Origin: Verrucomicrobiota bacterium
Lineage (GTDB): Bacteria; Verrucomicrobiota; Verrucomicrobiia; Verrucomicrobiales; Akkermansiaceae
Direction: 5' to 3'
Assembly (NCBI GenBank): GCA_026397695.1
Contig: JAPLUJ010000245.1
Location: 1-10,716 of the forward strand
Length of the DNA: 10,716 bases
A program made the translations under genes and the position numbers. The notes beneath the pieces were generated by a model. It had not been told where the DNA came from, made no database searches, and saw only the letters and a program-made list of their open reading frames with translations. Positions 1 through 6,441 of the stretch are shown here, piece by piece (position 1 is the first letter of the stretch; the number at the start of each line of letters is the position of its first letter).

Positions 1-73
1 CCACGCCCTACCATTTCAGGGAATCCGGCTTGCTCGACACTACGGCGTTTCCGAGGTCGGCACGCTGTCATTG

Positions 74-123
74 TTTTGTTAGCCAATGGTTGATGCGGTC
101 GCATCAACCATTGGCTAACAAAA
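74..123. repeat. Perfect 24-bp-arm inverted repeat (50-bp palindrome)
   Basis: The left arm (74-97) starts TTTTGTTAGCCAATGG and is matched base for base by the reverse complement at 100-123, leaving only GT in the centre. The T-tract lies on the 5' side and the A-tract on the 3' side in both reading directions, so the structure lacks the trailing U-run of an intrinsic terminator. It lies beyond the 3' end of the SurA/PpiD-like gene. It could be a miniature mobile or REP-like element, a cruciform-forming site, or a dimer-binding site. The sequence alone does not decide. Confidence 0.85.
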
Positions 124-190
124 ATCCGGATGGATTCGCCGTCGACAAGGAGCGCGACAAAGGTCGCCGGGTATTGCGGTGTATTTGCTG

Positions 191-256
191 GCGAGTCTGG
201 AGACTCGCGGTCCATGGCGGCAGGACACCGCCGGTCCATGGCGGTTGGAAGCCGCC
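191..256. repeat. Train of three hairpins with identical 7-nt linkers
   Basis: Three short hairpins follow one another. The first is GCGAGTCT-GG-AGACTCGC (191-208). The second is GGCGG-CAGGACA-CCGCC (216-232). The third is GGCGG-TTGGAAG-CCGCC (240-256). The two linkers, at 209-215 and 233-239, are both GGTCCAT, giving a 24-nt period for the last two units (20 of 24 bases match). The block begins 9 nt past the stop codon of the minus-strand SurA/PpiD-like gene, so it would lie in its 3' UTR and could act in termination or mRNA end protection. It resembles dispersed intergenic repeats that I associate with Verrucomicrobiota; that link is from memory. Nothing else recognisable lies in 1-264. Confidence 0.75.
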
Positions 257-264
257 GCCACGGG

Positions 265-1938
265 TTATTTCCGATAGAGTTGTTCGACCTTGGCGGCTTC
301 GGTGCGGGTGGTGATCCAGCCGGTGAACGCGACGGTTTCGTTTTCGTTAGAGCGGGCTTTGACTTCGTTGTCGAGGCGGGTGGCGGCATTTTCCTGTTTC
401 ACGACTTCGCGTTTCGCGATGTGGAGGATAAAGGCGCGGTCCGCTTCGAGAATCGGCTCGGCGATGGCATTGGGGTCGATATTGCGGGCGGTCTCGAACA
501 GGTTTTGGGGTTCGGTGGCGGAATCCGGGCGATAGGATGAGGTGACATTGGTGAACTCCTTGGTCTTGTCGATGCCGGCCTCCTTGGCGGCGTCGGCGAA
601 CGATTTGCCGGCGGCGAGGGCGGCTTGCATTTTGGTGACCGCCTCGGTGACTGCGGTTTTCATGGCGGCGGTGGCCTGTTCGGTGATGTATTTGGCGCGG
701 GCCTCGTTTCTGGCCTCCTCGTAGGTTTTCGGGCGGGCTTTGATCTCTTCGTCGAGGCGGGCGACGATCCACTGGTTTTCACCGATGGCGATGGGTTGGG
801 AAAACTTTGATAGAGGATCGGAGGTGAGTTCGATGCGGAAGAGGTCATCAACCAGTTTGCCGCCGCGACTGGACGAGCGGAGTTTGATGTCGAGTTCCTT
901 GGGCGGAGCGGAGCGCGGGAAGAGTTGCGTGGTCTTGATCTCCCATTGGTTTTTCTTGGCGAGTTCCTCGAAATTGCTGCCTTTCTGTTGGTCGAGATCG
1001 TCGGTGAAATCGTTCATCAGCGCGTCGAGTTCCAATTGTTTTTTGCGGCGTACCTCGGCGAGTTCGGCGCTGCGTTTGGCTTTTTCCTCGTCCTTTTTCT
1101 TGGCGGCGGCCTTCTTCACCTCGTCGCTGGCGGCGGCATCGGCGATGGATTCCGGCGTGGGTGGCTTGTCGGCTTCGGTATCTGCGGGCATGTCCGGGGC
1201 GACGAGGAGGTAGGAAAACTTGCGCGTTGGTTCGGTGGTGAAGGCGTCCTGGAGGTTCTCCCAGTAGGCTTTGATTTGCTCTTCGGTGGGTTCGATTTTC
1301 GCTTCGAATGGATCGAGGTCGAGGCGGGCGAGTTCGCCGGTGATCTGTTGGTTATCAAGGGCGAGGTTGTGGGCGACGATGTCGCGGTTCACGCCGAGGC
1401 CGGAACCCAGGATGGCGTTGATTTTTTTCGAGGCGAGCACGTCTGCGGCCAGTGCGCGCAGATCGCTTTCGGTCATGCCGAGGCGGCCGATGCCCTTTTC
1501 GATGAAATTGCGGTAGGTTTCCTCGTCGAACTTGCCCTCCTTGCCGACGAAGGCACGCAACCCGCGGATATAGTCCGAGATCTCATCCTCTCCCGGATAG
1601 ACGCCGAATTCCTCCTTCGCCTGGCGCAGAATCATGCGTCCGACAAAGAATTTCTCGACTGCATCATTCTGGTTGGTGGCACCGGTGGAGAGCCCCATGA
1701 GGAATTGATAGAGCCCGAAATCACCGGAGCGCGCGAGGCTTGAGATCAATTCGAACGAACTGGCACCGAGGTTCCGGTATTCCATGTCGTCGTAGGTGCG
1801 GCCGGCGATTTTCAAGACGGGTCTGCCGCCGCCGCTCGCGCGCCGCATCAGGCTGGATCCACCCAGAACGAATCCCGCGCCGACGGCGACTAGCGCGATC
1901 ATAATGATGACCTTGTATTTTTGGATGTGCTCGATCAT
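265..1938 (-). CDS. Membrane-anchored SurA/PpiD-like periplasmic chaperone
   Basis: This 557-residue protein is probably an inner-membrane-anchored folding factor for exported proteins. A short basic N-terminus is followed by one hydrophobic segment (about residues 9-27), with the rest outside the cytoplasm. Residues about 40-235 are helical and resemble the SurA/PpiD N-terminal chaperone domain (EISDYIRGL, FDEETYRNFIEKGIGR, then TEEQIKAYWENLQDAF). Residues about 270-310 are a lysine/glutamate-rich stretch likely to be a long helix or coiled coil. Residues about 320-415 look like a degenerate parvulin-type region ending in IVARLDEEIKARPKTYEEAR. I do not see a convincing catalytic parvulin core, so prolyl isomerase activity is doubtful. 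The ATG at 1938 places the membrane segment right at the N-terminus. The gene lies downstream of ispH, and a candidate promoter in the 169-bp gap suggests it can be transcribed on its own. Family assignment is fairly sure; exact role is inferred. Confidence 0.75.
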   Translation of the reverse strand: MIEHIQKYKVIIMIALVAVGAGFVLGGSSLMRRASGGGRPVLKIAGRTYDDMEYRNLGASSFELISSLARSGDFGLYQFLMGLSTGATNQNDAVEKFFVGRMILRQAKEEFGVYPGEDEISDYIRGLRAFVGKEGKFDEETYRNFIEKGIGRLGMTESDLRALAADVLASKKINAILGSGLGVNRDIVAHNLALDNQQITGELARLDLDPFEAKIEPTEEQIKAYWENLQDAFTTEPTRKFSYLLVAPDMPADTEADKPPTPESIADAAASDEVKKAAAKKKDEEKAKRSAELAEVRRKKQLELDALMNDFTDDLDQQKGSNFEELAKKNQWEIKTTQLFPRSAPPKELDIKLRSSSRGGKLVDDLFRIELTSDPLSKFSQPIAIGENQWIVARLDEEIKARPKTYEEARNEARAKYITEQATAAMKTAVTEAVTKMQAALAAGKSFADAAKEAGIDKTKEFTNVTSSYRPDSATEPQNLFETARNIDPNAIAEPILEADRAFILHIAKREVVKQENAATRLDNEVKARSNENETVAFTGWITTRTEAAKVEQLYRK

Positions 1939-1976
1939 GGCCTTGTGTTTGGGGTGTTGTTTGCGGGAACGCGGGG

Positions 1977-2005
1977 AGTAAAGAGGGCGCCGGGCGGTTC
2001 TTCAA
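1977..2005 (-). promoter_or_regulatory. Candidate sigma70-type promoter for the SurA/PpiD-like gene
   Basis: On the minus strand TTGAAG (2000-2005) is followed after exactly 17 nt by TTTACT (1977-1982). Each matches four of six consensus positions. Transcription would start near 1970, giving a leader of roughly 30 nt before the ATG at 1938. The matches are modest, so this is a candidate only. Confidence 0.3.
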
Positions 2006-2107
2006 TGGTATTTTAGAGGAATTCCGCAGGATGGGCCCGGAGGTGGGAAGCGGGGGGCGGTTTTGCAGTGTCCGGTTGACCTTCCTGGTGGGTCGCAACG
2101 CGTGGGC

Positions 2108-3334
2108 TCATGCGTTCGCCAGCACCATGCGGGCGACACCGCGCAGCTCAAACACCTTGAAGAGGGTTTCCTCGATCAGGTTGTTAGGGCAGGAGGCACC
2201 CGCCGTGATGCCGACGGTGACCGGTTGTTCTGTGGTCAACAGGCGTGCGTAGGTGGTGATTTCCTGGCGTTGGCGAAGATCAAAGTGGACGATTTCCTCG
2301 AGGGATTTGATGCAGGAGGCGTCCCGGATGAAAAACGTCGGTATCAGGGGTTGGGCGATTTCCACGAGGTGGGAGGTGTTAGAGCTGTTATAGCCGCCCA
2401 CGACCAGCAGGAGGTCCATGGGCTGGCGCAGCATTTCGAACAGTGCGTCCTGCCGTTCCTGGGTGGCTCCGCAGATCGTGTCGAACACCTGGAACGCCGA
2501 GGCGTCGCCATCCCGGTCGATGAACGCCTGCCGGATGCGCCGCTGGATTTCCTCGGTTTCGCTCTTGAGCATCGTCGTCTGGTTGGCCAACCCCACATTC
2601 TTCAGATGGAGGTCCGGATCAAACCCGGGCGAGTGACAGCCTGGGAAACGTTTGAGAAACTCCGTCTTGTCGCCCCCGCGGCGCAGGTAATTGCAGACAT
2701 AATCGACGTCATCCAAGGTCAGCACTACCAGATAGTGGCCGTCGCCATGCTCGCCGAGCGCGCGTGACGCGGTGGCGCGGGTTTCCTCGTGATCGGCTTT
2801 GCCGTGGATGATCGAGGTGCCGCCGTTTTGCGCGTAACCCCGCACCCGGCGCCACACCTTCATGACGTCGCCGCAGGTGGTATCGACCACATAACAACCG
2901 CGCTGTGCCACCTTGTCCATGAAGGTGGTGGGCGCGCCGAATGCCGGCACGATCAGCACATCGTCGGCTGTTAGATCGTCGTAAGTGGCGTCCATTTCCC
3001 GCCATGGCAGCGAGACGATGTCCATGGCGCGGAGTTGGCGGTTGACTTCCGGGTTGTGGATGATTTCCCCGATGAGGAAAATGCGGTGTTCGGGGAACAC
3101 CTGGCGGGAGGCGTAGGCGAGGTCGATCGCGCGTTCCACGCCATAACAGAAGCCGAATTGTTCGGCCAGCAGCACGGTGGTGTTGCCGACGGTGATTTTG
3201 CCGCCGCGGTCGCGGATTTTTTCCACAATGGACGAGTGGAAATGCACGGCCACCTGGGCGGCCACGAGTTCCATCACGTCCGGATGGCGGACATTGACGC
3301 GCGGGCGCTTCGTTTCATGCGGGGGTTGGCTCAT
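2108..3334 (-). CDS. ispH: 4-hydroxy-3-methylbut-2-enyl diphosphate reductase (IspH/LytB), long plant-like form
   Basis: IspH is the last enzyme of the MEP isoprenoid pathway. It reductively removes the hydroxyl from HMBPP to give IPP and DMAPP, using a cytosolic iron-sulfur cluster. The 408-residue protein has the three cluster cysteines at C63 (FGFCYGVERA), C154 (DTTCGDVMKVWRR) and C288 (DTICGATQERQ). It also has the substrate-pocket histidine/glutamate segment HGKADHEETRAT (H182, E183, E184), plus GGYNSSNTSHL and GASCPNNLIEE near the C-terminus. E. coli IspH is only about 316 residues. The longer N-terminus (residues 1-55) and the internal insert around 195-245 are typical of the plant/cyanobacterial-like group. 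The ATG at 3334 has no clear Shine-Dalgarno sequence, but the N-terminal region leading to ITVGNTTVLLAEQFGFC fits the long family. The SurA/PpiD-like gene follows 169 bp downstream. Confidence 0.95.
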   Translation of the reverse strand: MSQPPHETKRPRVNVRHPDVMELVAAQVAVHFHSSIVEKIRDRGGKITVGNTTVLLAEQFGFCYGVERAIDLAYASRQVFPEHRIFLIGEIIHNPEVNRQLRAMDIVSLPWREMDATYDDLTADDVLIVPAFGAPTTFMDKVAQRGCYVVDTTCGDVMKVWRRVRGYAQNGGTSIIHGKADHEETRATASRALGEHGDGHYLVVLTLDDVDYVCNYLRRGGDKTEFLKRFPGCHSPGFDPDLHLKNVGLANQTTMLKSETEEIQRRIRQAFIDRDGDASAFQVFDTICGATQERQDALFEMLRQPMDLLLVVGGYNSSNTSHLVEIAQPLIPTFFIRDASCIKSLEEIVHFDLRQRQEITTYARLLTTEQPVTVGITAGASCPNNLIEETLFKVFELRGVARMVLANA

Positions 3335-3348
3335 GCGCGGAAATTACG

Positions 3349-3438
3349 TTACGCGAAGGCGGTGACTTCCACCTCGCTGTGTTTCAAGCGTGCCTCATTC
3401 ACGATTTGTTCCAAGCGGCGTGCGGTCGCATCATCCAT
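3349..3438 (-). CDS. Doubtful small ORF just upstream of ispH
   Basis: A 29-codon reading frame starts MDDATARRLEQIVNEAR, ends in VEVTAFA, and stops 14 bp before the ispH start in a different frame. A weak AAGAG lies 5 nt before its ATG at 3438. The composition (amphipathic, helical, few rare residues) looks protein-like. The frame stays open upstream to 3567, but that part runs into the CACGAA repeat and so is unlikely to be coding. It could be a tiny leader gene, the 3' remnant of a lost gene, or chance. I do not recognise the sequence. Confidence 0.25.
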   Translation of the reverse strand: MDDATARRLEQIVNEARLKHSEVEVTAFA

Positions 3439-3504
3439 CCACTCTTCGCCGCATTGGGAACTCCCGCGCCGGTTGGGAAGGGAATTCTTTGCGGCAAAGA
3501 AGTT

Positions 3505-3539
3505 GAAACCACGAAATTCACGGAAGTTCACGCAAGGAC
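3505..3539 (+). repeat. CACGAA-type repeat with 10-bp period, left copy
   Basis: The stretch reads GAAACCACGAAA, then TTCACGGAAG (3517-3526) and TTCACGCAAG (3527-3536). These are successive units with a 10-bp period, close to one turn of the DNA helix. It forms an inverted pair with the block at 3611-3637. This is an intergenic repeat with no coding potential that I would trust. Confidence 0.6.
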
Positions 3540-3610
3540 AGGCGATTCCAGACTTTGCCTTACTCACATTTTCATGGAAACCAAGGAGCCTCCCAACTGC
3601 TGTTGCTTTG

Positions 3611-3637
3611 GTGTTTTTTCGTGTCCTTCGTGGTTCC
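3611..3637 (-). repeat. CACGAA-type repeat with 10-bp period, right inverted copy
   Basis: Read on the minus strand this block gives GGAACCACGAAGG followed by ACACGAAAAAAC. It has the same CACGAA core and 10-bp spacing as the block at 3505-3539, in the opposite orientation. About 70 bp separate the two copies. ACCACGAA is shared exactly; the remaining units are degenerate. Confidence 0.6.
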
Positions 3638-3734
3638 TATCTCGGAGTTCGGGCATGCACGGGGCCGGTGATTGCAAAAAAATGCAAAACACGGCTTGAT
3701 TCTCATGGTTTTTGGGTTACAAGCCCCGTCCCTC

Positions 3735-4549
3735 ATGCCGGATTCATCACGATCACTGAAAGTTGCGATTCCCAAAGGCAGTCTGCAGGAGCCGACCATC
3801 GAGCTTCTCGCCAAGGCTGGCTATGAAATCTACGTTTCCTCGCGGGGATTGCGCCCGAGCTCGAATGATCCTGAACTCGATCTGTATTTGATCCGCGCCC
3901 AGGAAATCGGCCGCTACATTGGTCAGCGGAACTGCCGTATTCGCGGGCCACCACGCGTCCGACGCGCTGGGTGTTGGTGGTGCCGGAGGATTCACCGATC
4001 CGCAAGCCCGAGGATCTGGAAGGAAAGCGTATCGCCACCGAAGGCGTGGGCATCACCCGGCGCTACCTCGCGGAGCGCGGAATTCACGCCGAAGTCGAGT
4101 TTTCCTGGGGTGCCACCGAGGTCAAGGTGCCGGATCTCGTGGATGCGATCGTGGACGTCACCGAGACCGGTTCATCAATCAAGGCGAATCGTCTGCGCAT
4201 CGTGGACACGCTGCTCACCTCGTTCCCGCACTTTTACGCCAACCCCGTGGCGGCGGCGGATCCGTGGAAAAAAGAGAAGATGGAGCGCATCGCGCTACTG
4301 CTCAAAGCCGCGCTGGGTGCCCGCGGCAAAGTGGGGCTCAAGATGAATCTGCCCATCGCCCGCCTGCCCGAACTGCTCGAGAAACTGCCCTCGCTCCGTC
4401 GTCCCACTATTTCCAGCCTGTCTGAAGAAGGATGGGTGGCGGTGGAGACGGTGATTGACGAAATCGTCGTCCGCGACATCATCCCCGAGCTGAAGCGTCT
4501 GGGGGCCGAGGGGATCATCGAGTATCCGCTCAATAAAATCGTCCCTTGA
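3735..4549 (+). pseudogene. hisG: ATP phosphoribosyltransferase (HisG, long form), broken by internal deletion and frameshift
   Basis: HisG condenses ATP with PRPP in the first step of histidine synthesis. The N-terminal part is in one frame from the ATG at 3735: 64 residues including KVAIPKGSLQEPTIELL, SSRGLRPSSNDPELDL and RAQEIGRYIGQ. The rest is in another frame from about 3926: AELPYSRATTRPTRWVL, the PRPP-loop segment DAIVDVTETGSSIKAN, and a full C-terminal regulatory domain ending EGIIEYPLNKIVP. The region that normally joins them, including the conserved D-x-G-[LI]-TG segment, is missing. The frames require a loss of 3n+1 bases. About 70 would restore the usual length near 294 residues. 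As written, neither frame gives a working enzyme: the first continues out of frame to 4346, and the second could start only at internal GTG 3971. It may be a real pseudogene or an assembly error. Gene identity is certain; the cause is not. Confidence 0.88.
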
Positions 4550-4585
4550 TCATTTCACTGCAAACCAACCCCGAACGTAACCGCC

Positions 4586-4690
4586 ATGGGCTCTATCAAA
4601 AAACGCCGCAAGACCAAAATCAACAAGCACAAGCGCAAGAAGCGCATGAAGCAGAACCGCCACAAGAAGCGTCTCCGCTATAAGTCCTGA
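4586..4690 (+). CDS. 34-residue AURKAIP1/COX24 (mS38/bS22-like) ribosomal-type peptide
   Basis: The frame from ATG 4586 encodes 34 residues beginning MGSIKKRRKTKINKHKRKKR and ending RHKKRLRYKS, with about 60 percent lysine, arginine or histidine. The MGS-x-KKRRK start followed by a K-H-(K/R)-(K/R) core and an R-H-x-x-R-x-x-R tail matches the small AURKAIP1/COX24 domain. That domain is found in mitochondrial mS38, mycobacterial bS22 and short Bacteroidota/Verrucomicrobiota proteins. A role as a small-subunit ribosomal protein contacting rRNA is inferred from the family. It starts 36 bp after hisG with no clear Shine-Dalgarno sequence and is followed by a terminator. Confidence 0.8.
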   Translation: MGSIKKRRKTKINKHKRKKRMKQNRHKKRLRYKS

Positions 4691-4712
4691 TCCTCTGGCG
4701 TGAGGGATTCAT

Positions 4713-4755
4713 GCCAGCGTCGGAGGCTCGCGGGGGCGGGCCTCTGGCTTTTTTT
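4713..4755 (+). terminator. Rho-independent terminator after the hisG/small ribosomal gene unit
   Basis: GCCA (4713-4716) and GAGGC (4723-4727) can pair with GCCTC (4740-4744) and the following TGGC (4745-4748), leaving a bulge and a G-rich loop. Seven T residues (4749-4755) follow directly. It lies 22 nt past the stop codon of the small basic protein. The stem is interrupted, so strength is uncertain, but the T-run placement is right for plus-strand termination. Confidence 0.6.
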
Positions 4756-4808
4756 GCGGGCGGTTTGCGAAGTTGAAATCCGGCGGTTGGTCCCGCCGAT
4801 TGATAGCC

Positions 4809-5606
4809 ATGGGTTTGCAGGTCGTGGTCAATTTCCGGGTGATCGATGAGTCCGCCGACTGGCTGGTCGTGGACAAGCCCGCGCCGTTGATCGTGCATCC
4901 GGCCAACCGCAAGCCGGAGCCCACGTTGTTAGGCGGCATCAGGCATCTGCTGGCCTATGAAATTGCCAATGGCGCGTGTCCGGCGATCGTCACCCGGTTG
5001 GATCGCGAAACAAGCGGATTGGTGCTGGTCGCGAAACACCCGGCTGCGGCCCGCGAACTCGGCAGGATTTTCCAGCGGCGTGAGGCGGCGAAGGAATATC
5101 TGGCGATTGTGACGGGTTGGCCTGAGGCTGATACTTGGGAATGTGCCGCGCCGATTCTGCGCGCCGGGGAGGTCGGTCCATCGTCGATTTGGGTGCGCCA
5201 GATCGTGCATCCTGCGGGTCGCTTGTGCCGCACGCGTTTTCGGTTAGAGCGGCGGTTTGCAAGGGATGGGAGGAAGTTTGCGTTGATCCGGTGTTTTCCG
5301 GAAACCGGGCGGATGCATCAAATCCGCATCCATCTGGCAGCGGGCGGACATCCGATTCTCGGCGACAAACTCTATGCGGGTGACGGCGCGGAATACCTTG
5401 CATGGATGGCCGATGGCTGGACGCCATACCTACAGGAGCGCTTGCTACTGCCACGCCACGCGTTGCATGCCGCCCGCCTTGCGGTGCCATGGGACGGGCG
5501 TTGGATCGAATGGGAAACGGATCTGGCAAGCGATTTGGCGGATTTTGCCGCAGGCCGGGAAACCTGTGAGATCCCCGGTGTTGTCATCTGGAGCCGTCAT
5601 GCCTAG
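4809..5606 (+). CDS. RluA/RluD-family RNA pseudouridine synthase
   Basis: This 265-residue enzyme isomerises uridine to pseudouridine in RNA, most likely rRNA; the target base cannot be read from the sequence. The catalytic motif is V-T-R-L-D-R-E-T-S-G with the nucleophilic aspartate at D65. The usual histidine before RLD is replaced by threonine. Other family signatures are WLVVDKPAPLIVHP (18-31), KEYLAIVTG (95-103), ETGRMHQIRIHLAAGGHPILGD (165-186, the R-x-H-Q-I-R-x-H motif) and HALHAARLAVPW near the end. There is no S4 RNA-binding domain; the protein starts almost directly with the catalytic fold. I chose ATG 4809. A TTG at 4773 would add 12 residues of low-complexity sequence close to the terminator. 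The next gene starts 8 bp after its stop, so the two are probably cotranscribed. Confidence 0.9.
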   Translation: MGLQVVVNFRVIDESADWLVVDKPAPLIVHPANRKPEPTLLGGIRHLLAYEIANGACPAIVTRLDRETSGLVLVAKHPAAARELGRIFQRREAAKEYLAIVTGWPEADTWECAAPILRAGEVGPSSIWVRQIVHPAGRLCRTRFRLERRFARDGRKFALIRCFPETGRMHQIRIHLAAGGHPILGDKLYAGDGAEYLAWMADGWTPYLQERLLLPRHALHAARLAVPWDGRWIEWETDLASDLADFAAGRETCEIPGVVIWSRHA

Positions 5607-5614
5607 ACTGCCGC

Positions 5615-6370
5615 ATGGCCGAGCTTGCTGAAATGGTGGCGTTTCTGGACCGGGAATTGAAAGTGGCGGCGATCACGGATTACCCGGGGGCGATGAACGG
5701 CTTGCAATTGTCTAACGAAGGGCGGGTCGCGCGGATCGTCGCGGCGGTGGATGCTTCACTGCCGGTCATCGAGGCCGCAGCGGCGGGCGGGCCGGGATTG
5801 CTGCTCGTCCATCACGGGATGTTCTGGCAGGGCGCCCAAGCGGTGACGGGCGCTTTCTATCGGAAATTAAAAACCGCGATGGAAGCCGGTCTGGCGGTCT
5901 ATTCCAGTCATTTGCCGTTGGATGTTCATCCAGAGTGGGGCAACAACATCCTGCTTGCGAGAGCCCTCGGGCTCATCGATCCGCAACCCTTTTGTGAACA
6001 CAACGGTGGTTTGCTCGGACTCCGGGGGGCATGGGTCGGCACGCGCGACGATCTAGCGGAAATCCTCCGGCAAACCCTTGGCGGTGCCGTTCACGTCTGT
6101 CCCGCTGGTCCGGAAACCCTCACCACGGTCGGCCTCATCACCGGTGGCGCGGGCAGCGAAGTGGCGAAAGTCGCGGCCTTGGGAGTGGATGCCTTCGTGA
6201 CCGGCGAGGGCCCGCACTGGAGCTATCCGCTCGCCGAGGAACTGGGCATCAATGTGTTCTACGCCGGCCACTACGCGACGGAAACCTTTGGGGTGCAAGC
6301 CCTCGCGCAAGCGTTGGCACGAGAATTCCAGCTTCCGTGGAGGTTTTCCGACCATCCTACGGGTCTCTAA
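5615..6370 (+). CDS. NIF3/YbgI-like dinuclear metal-centre protein
   Basis: This 251-residue protein belongs to the NIF3/YbgI (DUF34) family: conserved hexameric ring proteins with two metal ions per subunit and a poorly defined biochemical role. The metal ligands are all visible at the expected spacing: H66 and H67 in LLVHHGMFW, D103 in SSHLPLDVHPEWGNN, and H219 and E223 in YAGHYATETFG. The N-terminus contains the typical DYPGAMNGLQ segment. The length matches E. coli YbgI (about 247), so nothing is missing. The ATG at 5615 lies 8 bp after the pseudouridine synthase stop, with no obvious Shine-Dalgarno sequence, which suggests coupling through reinitiation. It converges on the PQQ-like gene, and I see no strong terminator in the 71 bp between them. 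Confidence 0.92.
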   Translation: MAELAEMVAFLDRELKVAAITDYPGAMNGLQLSNEGRVARIVAAVDASLPVIEAAAAGGPGLLLVHHGMFWQGAQAVTGAFYRKLKTAMEAGLAVYSSHLPLDVHPEWGNNILLARALGLIDPQPFCEHNGGLLGLRGAWVGTRDDLAEILRQTLGGAVHVCPAGPETLTTVGLITGGAGSEVAKVAALGVDAFVTGEGPHWSYPLAEELGINVFYAGHYATETFGVQALAQALAREFQLPWRFSDHPTGL

Positions 6371-6441
6371 CGGACAGACACAATGATGCCGCCCCCGATC
6401 ACCCGGAACACGGCTCCCCAGAGTCACGCCTGCCCGCTGTG

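Larger units (their letters stand above)
3335..3734. other. Intergenic spacer between divergent ispH and hisG
   Basis: This 400-bp spacer separates minus-strand ispH from plus-strand hisG. It should hold promoters for both, but I could not identify a strong one on either strand. It contains the doubtful small ORF next to ispH, two facing CACGAA-type repeats and an ATTGCAAAA/AATGCAAAA near-repeat at about 3671-3689. No T-box or riboswitch-like structure was recognised upstream of hisG. Confidence 0.5.

Noticed and set aside
74..123. Intrinsic terminator at the 50-bp palindrome
   Set aside because: The T-tract is on the 5' side of the stem in both directions and no U-run follows it, so it does not fit a Rho-independent terminator.
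130..540. Plus-strand open frame across the hairpin repeats at the left edge
   Set aside because: It reads through the 24-nt hairpin train (giving an SMAAGHRR/SMAVGSRR period) and then antisense to a real gene. It is a repeat artefact, not a protein.
925..1743. Long plus-strand open frame (272 codons) opposite the SurA/PpiD-like gene
   Set aside because: It is the antisense shadow of a well-supported minus-strand gene in GC-rich DNA and has no recognisable domain.
2063..2767. Plus-strand 234-codon frame opposite ispH
   Set aside because: It lies wholly or mostly antisense to ispH, whose cysteine motifs make the minus-strand reading certain.
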